11,066 nucleotides of DNA from an uncultured Lachnospiraceae bacterium (GTDB taxonomy: Bacteria > Bacillota > Clostridia > Lachnospirales > Lachnospiraceae), in NCBI GenBank assembly GCA_910578345.1, contig CAJTRA010000034.1, forward strand, positions 1 through 11,066, written 5' to 3'. A program made the position numbers and the translations under genes. Below are positions 1 to 5,341 of the stretch, piece after piece. A model generated the notes under the pieces. That model ran no database searches. It saw only the letters and a program-made list of their open reading frames with translations, and was not told the origin of the DNA. The stretch's first letter is position 1. Every line of letters begins with the position of its first letter.

Positions 1-242
1 TGTTCCTGTACCCAATACCCATTCTGTGGAAGGTCACTTTCCGGTTCATGCCGTAATACAGACCAAATGGCTGCAACACCTGCACAGACCAGGCAAAGAC
101 CTGCTGCCGCAGCATATCGCATTATCCATATATTATTTCTTTTTGACCGCAACTTCTTCTTTTTTCTTCTTACCATAAGAGCATGGCTTATCATACTTTC
201 ATCCACTAACCCTAATGCATCACTGATGTCTTCACGTTTCAT
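1..242 (-). CDS. Putative anti-sigma-like single-pass membrane protein (partial, C-terminus off window)
   Basis: The first 80 codons are visible and the reading frame continues past base 1. The start ATG lies at 242, inside the last codons of the sigma-factor gene, so the two genes overlap by 11 bases. GGAGG sits at a good distance before it. The protein begins MKREDISDALGLVDESMI, a short acidic cytoplasmic segment. A basic stretch follows (about residues 25-36, rich in Lys and Arg), then one hydrophobic segment (about 43-63, rich in Ala, Val, Leu and Cys). The remainder should lie outside the cell. No zinc-binding HxxxCxxC anti-sigma motif is visible in this part. The anti-sigma role is inferred from the overlap with the sigma gene and from the topology: in Clostridia, ECF-like sigma genes are often followed by such a membrane protein that holds the sigma factor inactive. 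The ligand and C-terminal domain cannot be seen. Confidence 0.75.
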   Translation of the reverse strand, partial: MKREDISDALGLVDESMISHALMVRRKKKKLRSKRNNIWIMRYAAAAGLCLVCAGVAAIWSVLRHEPESDLPQNGYWVQE

Positions 243-798
243 CAAAGAATCCCTCCTGCTCCAAATATTTTTTTAATCCGATACGGGTGCGGTACAACAT
301 ACTCTTTGCCTTGGACTCACTCATGCCATAATATCCTGCTACCTCACGGATGGAATCCGAAAAGAAATATCTTCCAATAAATACATCCCTTGTCTCCCCC
401 GGTAATTCTGCAAGATAATCCTGAATAGCCTTTGCCAGAAGGTGCAGGTCAACATCCTGTTCTGTTGTGTTTCCGGCAGAAACACAGTCCTCCAATTCAC
501 ATAGAGACAGGGCATATTCTGATGCCTGCCTTTTCGCGCTGTTCCTTTTTCGGAAAACATCGATTGATATCTGCCTCGTAATCTTACAAAGGTATGTTAA
601 AAGAACACTCGGCCTATGCGGAGGCATAGATTTCCATGCACTTAAATAAGTGTCATTTACGCTCTCTTTGCTGTCCTCCCAATCAGCGAGAATGTTATAC
701 GATAATTTCATTAAGTAACGTCCATATTTCTGGTCTGTGTGCTGGATTGCCGCCTCACTGCGTTTCCAGTATAATTCAACAATTCTGTCATCCTGCAT
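232..798 (-). CDS. ECF-like sigma-70 family RNA polymerase sigma factor
   Basis: A 188-aa protein with the two-domain layout of ECF-type sigma factors. A region 2-like part spans about residues 24-92 (the YGRYLMKLSYNIL helix, the acidic EDSKESVNDTYLSAW segment, then ISIDVFRKRNSAKRQ, which would contact the -10 element). After a linker, a region 4 helix-turn-helix spans about 117-182 (LPGETRDVFIGRYF, then IREVAGYYGMSESKAKSMLYRTR, which would contact the -35 element). I chose the ATG at 798 because GGGAGGTGA lies eight bases before it. An in-frame ATG at 834 would add 12 residues (MKGITAREVRET), but it has only a poor GGGATA site and those residues are encoded by the ribosome-binding region. 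The stop overlaps the start of the downstream membrane protein, so the pair is probably translationally coupled. It should direct polymerase to a small stress or envelope regulon; the signal is unknown. Confidence 0.88.
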   Translation of the reverse strand: MQDDRIVELYWKRSEAAIQHTDQKYGRYLMKLSYNILADWEDSKESVNDTYLSAWKSMPPHRPSVLLTYLCKITRQISIDVFRKRNSAKRQASEYALSLCELEDCVSAGNTTEQDVDLHLLAKAIQDYLAELPGETRDVFIGRYFFSDSIREVAGYYGMSESKAKSMLYRTRIGLKKYLEQEGFFDET

Positions 799-1056
799 GG
801 TCTCCCTCACCTCCCTGGCTGTTATGCCCTTCATTGTATATCCCGTAAAAATTCAGATTTGGTTGCAGAGAAAAATACTTTTTTTATTTTAGCTCAAAAA
901 AATATAAAAAGCACCGTCATTTTTAGAAATAGTGGAAGCGGATCAGAAATACCCAAAAGAAAAAAGAGCCCTCGAACAACCCTTTTCCTCCTGCTAACAT
1001 TTTTCAATTTTTCTGTATACTATCACGCAAAACTCCATACTATCACGGAAACTCAT

Positions 1057-1096
1057 ATACAAACACGAAAACTCCGAGCGGTTTCCGTGTTTGTAT
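1057..1096. repeat. Inverted repeat (16-nt arms, 8-nt loop) within the array
   Basis: Left arm 1057-1072 and right arm 1081-1096 pair at 15 of 16 positions around the loop 1073-1080. Both arms carry the same change from the array consensus, ATACAAACACG instead of ATACTATCACG, so pairing is kept although the sequence has changed. Confidence 0.8.
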
Positions 1097-1190
1097 CATA
1101 TACCCCGTTTTCCGACAGCATTTTCCGTCAAACTGATACCCTTTTCCGCAAAAACCAACAATATCCTACCCCTTTTTACCTTTCCGCTTT

Positions 1191-1229
1191 ATACTATCAC
1201 GGAAACCCCTGACTTTTGCGTGATAGTAT
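1191..1229. repeat. Inverted repeat (15-nt arms, 9-nt loop) within the array
   Basis: Left arm 1191-1205 (ATACTATCACGGAAA) and right arm 1215-1229 (TTTGCGTGATAGTAT) pair at 14 of 15 positions around the loop 1206-1214. It has the same architecture as the pair at 1057-1096 but uses the consensus core. Confidence 0.8.
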
Positions 1230-1283
1230 ACTTTTGCCTGATAGTACGATTTTTGCCCCAATCGCCCCTTTATCAGCGGCGTT

Positions 1284-1328
1284 AAAAAACACAAAAATAG
1301 GGGCCCACCACCCACCGTGATGAACCCC
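1284..1328 (-). terminator. Rho-independent terminator of ppdK
   Basis: Read on the minus strand, GGGGTTCATCAC (1328-1317), a five-base loop GGTGG and GTGGTGGGCCCC (1311-1300) form a 12-bp stem. It is followed at once by the T-rich run TATTTTTGTGTTTTTT (1299-1284). Three of the pairs are G-U, so the full stem exists only in the minus-strand RNA. That gives it a direction and fits the end of ppdK about 75 bases upstream. Confidence 0.85.
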
Positions 1329-1369
1329 ACCAAGCCTGAAAAACCTTGATTTTAAGCCATTCTTCAATA

Positions 1370-1386
1370 CTTTTGCCTGCGAGTAC
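1370..1386. repeat. Isolated diverged copy of the array repeat beside the ppdK stop
   Basis: CTTTTGCCTGCGAGTAC matches the copy at 1231-1247 (CTTTTGCCTGATAGTAC) at 15 of 17 positions. It lies about 120 bases from the main array, on the other side of the ppdK terminator, just after the ppdK stop codon. It may be a chance match. Confidence 0.45.
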
Positions 1387-1402
1387 CAAAAATCCTATGG
1401 CA

Positions 1403-4021
1403 TTATTTTTTTATTGCCGCCTGTGCCGCCGCCAGCCTCGCGATCGGCACCCTGAACGGTGAACAGGATACATACGTCAATCCAACCTTATGGCAGAACT
1501 CCACGGAAGACGGGTCGCCGCCATGCTCACCGCAGATACCAAGCTTGATATCCGGTCTGGTTGCGCGTCCTTTCTCTGCTGCCATCTTGACTAACTGGCC
1601 CACGCCGCTCTGATCCAGTCTTGCGAAAGGATCTGACTCATAGATCTTATTCTTATAATAATCACCTAAGAACTTACCTGCATCATCACGAGAGAAACCG
1701 AAGGTCATCTGGGTCAGATCGTTCGTACCGAAGGAGAAGAACTCTGCCTCCTCAGCGATCTCATCTGCCAGAAGAGCAGCTCTTGGAATCTCGATCATCG
1801 TACCTACATGGTACTTGATGTCGGAATTCATTTCCTTCTTCACCTGCTCTGCCACTTCTACTACAACACTCTTGACGAACTTAAGTTCTTTCTTCTCGCC
1901 AACAAGCGGAATCATGATCTCAGGAACAATATCATATCCTTTCTCATTCTTCACTTCGATGGCTGCCTCCATAACGGCTCTCGTCTGCATCTTGGCAATC
2001 TCCGGATAGGTAACTGCCAGACGGCATCCACGATGGCCCATCATCGGATTGAATTCATGCAAGGAATCACAGATCTCCTGTACTTCCTCAGCCGTCATCA
2101 TCATCTCTACTGCCAGATCGTCGATATCACCTTGGTCTGTCGGCACGAATTCATGAAGCGGCGGATCCAGGAAACGGATCGTCACCGGTCTTCCCTCCAT
2201 CACCTCGTACAATGCCTTGAAATCACCTTTCTGGAACGGAATCAATGCATTTAATGCTTTTTCTCTCTGTTCCACGGTTCTTGCCAGGATCATCTGGCGG
2301 ATCTTCGGAATCCTGTCGGGCTCAAAGAACATATGCTCTGTACGGCAGAGTCCAATACCTTCTGCACCGTATTTCACTGCATTGGCTGCGTCTGCCGGTG
2401 TGTCTGCATTGGTGCGTACTTTCAGTTTACGGTACTTGTCCGCCCACTCCATGATACGTCCGAAATTGCCGCTCACGGATGCTTCTACTGTCTTGATATC
2501 GCCTTTATAAATCTTACCGGTAGAGCCGTCCAGAGAAATATAATCTCCCTCATGGAACTCTTCTCCGCCCAGTGCAAATACCTTATCTTCCTCATTGATC
2601 GCAATGTCGCCGCACCCGGATACACATGCCGTACCCATGCCACGGGCTACTACTGCTGCGTGAGAGGTCATACCGCCGCGGACGGTCAGGATACCTTCTG
2701 CCGCGTGCATACCCTCGATGTCCTCCGGAGAAGTCTCCAGGCGGACAAGGATAACTCTCTCACCCTTTTCATGGGCTGCTTTCGCCTCCTCCGCAGTAAA
2801 GTATACTTTACCTGCGGCTGCACCGGGAGAAGCCGGGAGAGCCTGTCCGATCACCTGTCCGGCTTTCAGCGCCGCGTCATCGAAAGTAGGGTGTAATAAC
2901 TGGTCTAAGGACTTCGCCTCGATCCGCAGTACTGCCTCTTCCGGCGTGATCATGCCTTCGTCCACCAGGTCACATGCGATCTGGATCGCTGCGGGAGCGG
3001 TTCTCTTACCGTTACGTGTCTGCAGGAAGAACAGCTTGCCGTCCTCGATGGTAAACTCCATGTCCTGCATGTCACGGTAATGGTTCTCCAGTTTATTAGC
3101 GATCTCCATAAACTGCTTGAAGCACTCCGGTAGATCCTCTTCCAGTTTGGTAATAGGCTGGGGTGTACGGATACCTGCTACCACATCTTCGCCCTGCGCA
3201 TTGATCAGATACTCGCCGTAAATGCCTTTCGCGCCAGTAGAAGGATTTCTGGTAAAAGCAACGCCGGTGCCGGAGGTATCACCCATGTTACCGAATACCA
3301 TCGCCTGCACATTGACTGCTGTCCCCCAGTCGCCCGGAATATCATTCATGCGGCGGTACACGATCGCTCTCTCATTATCCCAGGAACGGAACACTGCCTT
3401 GACAGCTTCCATCAACTGTACTTTCGGCTCCTGTGGGAATTCCTCTCCTTTGTTTTCCTTATATATATTCTTAAATCTTACAATGATCTCTTTCAGATCC
3501 TCTGCAGTCAGTTCTGTATCAAACTTGATTCCTTTTGTTTCCTTGATCTCGTCCAGGATCCTCTCGAAATAGGACTTCGGGATCTCCATAACAACATCCG
3601 AAAACATCTGGATGAATCTTCTGTAGGAATCGTATGCAAATCTGGGATTGCCTGTCTTCTTTGCAAATCCTTCCACTGCCACATCCGTAAGGCCAAGATT
3701 CAGGATCGTGTCCATCATACCAGGCATGGAAGCCCGCGCACCGGAACGTACCGATACGAGAAGCGGATTCTCGGTATCGCCGAATTTCTTTCCCTGCTTC
3801 TCCTCCAGGATTGCAAGCGCGTCAAATATCTGTCCCTTAATCTCATCCGTAATCTGCCTGCCACTGTTATAATAGTCGGTACAAGCCTCTGTCGTAACTG
3901 TAAATCCCTGGGGGATCGGCAATCCTAAATTCGTCATCTCAGCAAGGTTCGCACCTTTACCGCCGAGAAGATTACGCATGTCGGCATTGCCTTCTTCAAA
4001 TAAGTACACCCATTTTGCCAT
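1403..4021 (-). CDS. ppdK: Pyruvate, phosphate dikinase
   Basis: This cytosolic enzyme interconverts ATP + phosphate + pyruvate and AMP + PPi + PEP. In anaerobic Clostridia it can serve PEP formation or PPi-linked glycolysis. At 872 aa it is full length and close to the C. symbiosum enzyme (about 874 aa). The N-terminal ATP-grasp nucleotide-binding part covers about residues 1-340 and includes GGKGANLAEM at 21-30. The swivelling phosphohistidine domain (about 380-500) has GGMTSHAAVVARGMG with His454 as the phosphorylated residue. The C-terminal TIM barrel (about 520-870) binds pyruvate/PEP and has GLCRTEHMFF and GICGEHGGDP, with Cys830 as the catalytic acid. The start is supported by MAKWVYLFEEGNADMRNLLGGKGANLAEM-type family ends (first residues MAKWVYLF) and by GAGAGGG about nine bases upstream. 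It has its own promoter-like sequence and terminator, so it is probably monocistronic. No PDRP-type regulatory kinase gene is visible nearby. Confidence 0.98.
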   Translation of the reverse strand: MAKWVYLFEEGNADMRNLLGGKGANLAEMTNLGLPIPQGFTVTTEACTDYYNSGRQITDEIKGQIFDALAILEEKQGKKFGDTENPLLVSVRSGARASMPGMMDTILNLGLTDVAVEGFAKKTGNPRFAYDSYRRFIQMFSDVVMEIPKSYFERILDEIKETKGIKFDTELTAEDLKEIIVRFKNIYKENKGEEFPQEPKVQLMEAVKAVFRSWDNERAIVYRRMNDIPGDWGTAVNVQAMVFGNMGDTSGTGVAFTRNPSTGAKGIYGEYLINAQGEDVVAGIRTPQPITKLEEDLPECFKQFMEIANKLENHYRDMQDMEFTIEDGKLFFLQTRNGKRTAPAAIQIACDLVDEGMITPEEAVLRIEAKSLDQLLHPTFDDAALKAGQVIGQALPASPGAAAGKVYFTAEEAKAAHEKGERVILVRLETSPEDIEGMHAAEGILTVRGGMTSHAAVVARGMGTACVSGCGDIAINEEDKVFALGGEEFHEGDYISLDGSTGKIYKGDIKTVEASVSGNFGRIMEWADKYRKLKVRTNADTPADAANAVKYGAEGIGLCRTEHMFFEPDRIPKIRQMILARTVEQREKALNALIPFQKGDFKALYEVMEGRPVTIRFLDPPLHEFVPTDQGDIDDLAVEMMMTAEEVQEICDSLHEFNPMMGHRGCRLAVTYPEIAKMQTRAVMEAAIEVKNEKGYDIVPEIMIPLVGEKKELKFVKSVVVEVAEQVKKEMNSDIKYHVGTMIEIPRAALLADEIAEEAEFFSFGTNDLTQMTFGFSRDDAGKFLGDYYKNKIYESDPFARLDQSGVGQLVKMAAEKGRATRPDIKLGICGEHGGDPSSVEFCHKVGLTYVSCSPFRVPIARLAAAQAAIKK

Positions 4022-4125
4022 AACTTTTTCCCTCTCTTTTCTTAAATACTACTCAGAAACTGTAAAAAGTAATCCTGTTGACGGCTGGATCCTTCTTTCC
4101 CGTTCCTGATCTGACTAACAGAGAA

Positions 4126-4157
4126 GCACGCTTACGTGCCCTTTCATTATTTTACCA
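4126..4157 (-). promoter_or_regulatory. Putative ppdK promoter (extended -10) and leader hairpin
   Basis: On the minus strand TGGTAAAAT (4157-4149) fits an extended -10 element; no good -35 is seen. The leader that follows is about 120 bases long. It begins with a small hairpin, GCACG (4139-4135) and CGTGC (4130-4126) around a four-base loop. The hairpin has no T-run, so it is not a typical terminator for the upstream phosphodiesterase gene. Confidence 0.45.
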
Positions 4158-4203
4158 TATAATTGGAAATTTAGCATCCGTTTTTTGTAGTTCTGCACAA
4201 AAT

Positions 4204-5025
4204 TTATGGCAAAAAGTTCTCAAAGATAAAAACATCGAATTTTCCACTCATTTTTTCCAGTTCCTCTTTGCTGCGGATCGTCCAGGCCACCGCCGGATGT
4301 CTGTATAGCCAATGACAGATCCTGCGCCCCGGCTCCTCTTCAAATTGATGGTTATAGGCAATGAAATCCGGCGCCGTAAAGAAATTGAGCAGTAAATGCG
4401 TCATGCAGAAATGGATCGGACTCTTATACCCGCCGTCAAAGCGGAAATTCGAAGAGAGCTGTCCTCTGATCGTACTGTTGTGATACCTGCGGAACCACAG
4501 AAGCACCATCGGATTAAAGGACTCAATACAGTATTCCCCCTGATAAGCCCGCAACATGCGATCGATCACTGCACAGAAAGAGACATTTTTCGTTTCCGAC
4601 TTAATCTCCACGATCAACGGCACTCTCCCGCTCACTAAAGCAAGCATGTCCTCCAGCCTCGGAATCCCTTCTTCAGAATCTGCCAGTTTAAACTGAGCAA
4701 GCTCCTCATACGTATAGTCCTCTACCTTAGACTTTACGCCGCACATGCGCTCCATCGTATTATCATGGAAAATAACCGGTATATTGTCTTTCGTCATCTG
4801 CACATCCAGTTCGATGCCATATCCGGCTTCCACCGCCCTGCGAAACGCTGCCATGGAATTCTCCGGCACTTTCATCGCTTCATTATACAGCCCTCTGTGC
4901 GCAAAATATTTCTTCCGGAATAATCTGACATCCGGCCGGTTCATAATACGCGGCATGACTGCCAGCAGATACAATGCACCCGAATAAGCAACACCCTTAC
5001 ACACTTTTCCCCAAATTTTCGTCAT
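4204..5025 (-). CDS. Glycerophosphodiester phosphodiesterase family protein
   Basis: A 273-aa member of the GDPD family, TIM-barrel enzymes that split glycerophosphodiesters into glycerol-3-phosphate and an alcohol. The family motifs are present: HRG at residues 43-45 with PENS at 54-57, the metal-binding ELD at 72-74, the second catalytic His87 in VIFHD, and VEIK at 139-142. Before the domain, residues about 9-26 form a hydrophobic stretch (GVAYSGALYLLAVM) that could anchor the protein at the membrane, so lipid head-group turnover is plausible. I chose the ATG at 5025 because AAAGGTGG precedes it by about eight bases. A GTG at 5130 would add 35 hydrophilic residues, but it lies right behind a -10-like TATAAT and has no properly spaced ribosome-binding site. 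The exact substrate cannot be told from sequence, since some family members act on phospholipids or teichoic-acid material. Confidence 0.9.
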   Translation of the reverse strand: MTKIWGKVCKGVAYSGALYLLAVMPRIMNRPDVRLFRKKYFAHRGLYNEAMKVPENSMAAFRRAVEAGYGIELDVQMTKDNIPVIFHDNTMERMCGVKSKVEDYTYEELAQFKLADSEEGIPRLEDMLALVSGRVPLIVEIKSETKNVSFCAVIDRMLRAYQGEYCIESFNPMVLLWFRRYHNSTIRGQLSSNFRFDGGYKSPIHFCMTHLLLNFFTAPDFIAYNHQFEEEPGRRICHWLYRHPAVAWTIRSKEELEKMSGKFDVFIFENFLP

Positions 5026-5136
5026 CTTCCGTACCACCTTTCCAGAATCGGTTCCGATCCCATCCCCTCTGTCATTTTTATTTTCTTTTTGCTGTAAAAT
5101 CTGTTTCCTTTCTACTGCTTCTGTAACCACACCTCG

Positions 5137-5164
5137 ATTATATACTTCCTACAAGAAACTGCAA
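5137..5164 (-). promoter_or_regulatory. Putative promoter of the phosphodiesterase gene
   Basis: On the minus strand TTGCAG (5164-5159), a 16-base spacer and a perfect TATAAT (5142-5137) point towards the gene. They imply a leader of about 100 bases before the ATG at 5025. This is one reason to reject the upstream GTG start at 5130. Confidence 0.5.
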
Positions 5165-5226
5165 GGATTTTTTGTGATGGCGGCGGCTTAATTGTTACGT
5201 TTTTTGGCTTTCTAAGCGGATTTTAA

Positions 5227-5254
5227 TTGAAAAAAAAGCCGGGTTGTGTATAAT
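5227..5254 (+). promoter_or_regulatory. Putative promoter of the ABC-F operon
   Basis: TTGAAA (5227-5232), a 16-base spacer and a perfect TATAAT (5249-5254) form a good housekeeping-type promoter about 90 bases before the ABC-F start. It diverges from the phosphodiesterase promoter, with roughly 60 bases between the two -35 elements. Confidence 0.65.
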
Positions 5255-5294
5255 GATAAGAGTGACTTTTTAACAGCATTTAAATAGGTAAAAA

Positions 5295-5328
5295 AGAGCA
5301 GCGCTCGTCTGTGGGAATTGCTCTGACG
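5295..5328 (+). promoter_or_regulatory. Possible alternative RNA hairpins in the ABC-F leader
   Basis: The leader just before the ribosome-binding site has three pairings that cannot all coexist: GAGC/GCTC (5296-5299 with 5303-5306), AGAGCA/TGCTCT (5295-5300 with 5319-5324) and CGTC/GACG (5306-5309 with 5325-5328). The last would lie against the GGAGG at 5331-5335. Leaders that switch structure are known upstream of several antibiotic-resistance ABC-F genes. Here the stems are short and the idea is tentative. Confidence 0.25.
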
Positions 5329-5341
5329 ATGGAGGAACAAC

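Larger units (their letters stand above)
1015..1247. repeat. Array of ~15-18 bp direct and inverted repeats, core ATACTATCACGSAAA
   Basis: Plus-orientation copies are at 1015-1032 (GTATACTATCACGCAAAA), 1036-1053, 1057-1072 (variant ATACAAACACGAAAAC) and 1189-1206. Reverse-orientation copies are at 1081-1096 (variant GTTTCCGTGTTTGTAT), 1214-1231 and 1232-1247. The first three copies start exactly 20 bases apart (1017, 1037, 1057), about two helical turns. The copies at 1214 and 1232 are 18 apart. The copy at 1214-1231 is the exact reverse complement of the one at 1015-1032, so bases 1015-1231 are bounded by perfect 18-bp inverted ends. Shorter TTTTCCG boxes near 1108, 1121 and 1142 may be decayed copies. 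Possible readings are an operator or iteron cluster for a DNA-binding protein, a REP-type palindromic element, or a MITE-like insertion. No flanking target duplication is obvious. Confidence 0.85.
799..1402. other. Gene-poor region between ppdK and the sigma operon
   Basis: About 600 bases with no convincing gene. The part nearest the sigma gene (about 835-960) is very A+T rich and should hold the sigma promoter. On the minus strand TGCAACC (861-867) followed 15 bases later by CGGG (842-845) loosely resembles an ECF-type -35/-10 pair and could be autoregulatory, but this is weak. The middle (1015-1247) carries the repeat family described separately, and the right part holds the ppdK terminator. 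A 117-codon open frame on the plus strand (859-1212) runs through the repeats, has low-complexity composition and no clear ribosome-binding site, and is not called. Confidence 0.7.

Noticed and set aside
859..1212. 117-codon plus-strand open frame in the gap between ppdK and the sigma gene
   Set aside because: It runs straight through the repeat array, has skewed low-complexity composition, no ribosome-binding site and no recognisable motif.
1015..1247. CRISPR array
   Set aside because: Repeats are only about 15-18 bp, occur in both orientations, have gaps of a few bases instead of uniform ~30-base spacers, and no cas gene is present.
2333..2896. 187-codon plus-strand frame opposite ppdK
   Set aside because: It is a mirror of the high-GC, strongly coding ppdK gene, has no ribosome-binding site, and its Cys/His-rich composition is typical of antisense frames.
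5026..5130. N-terminal extension of the phosphodiesterase from a GTG at 5130
   Set aside because: The GTG sits just behind a -10-like TATAAT, its AGGT is too close to serve as a ribosome-binding site, and the added residues are hydrophilic and precede the hydrophobic anchor; 5025 has a good site.
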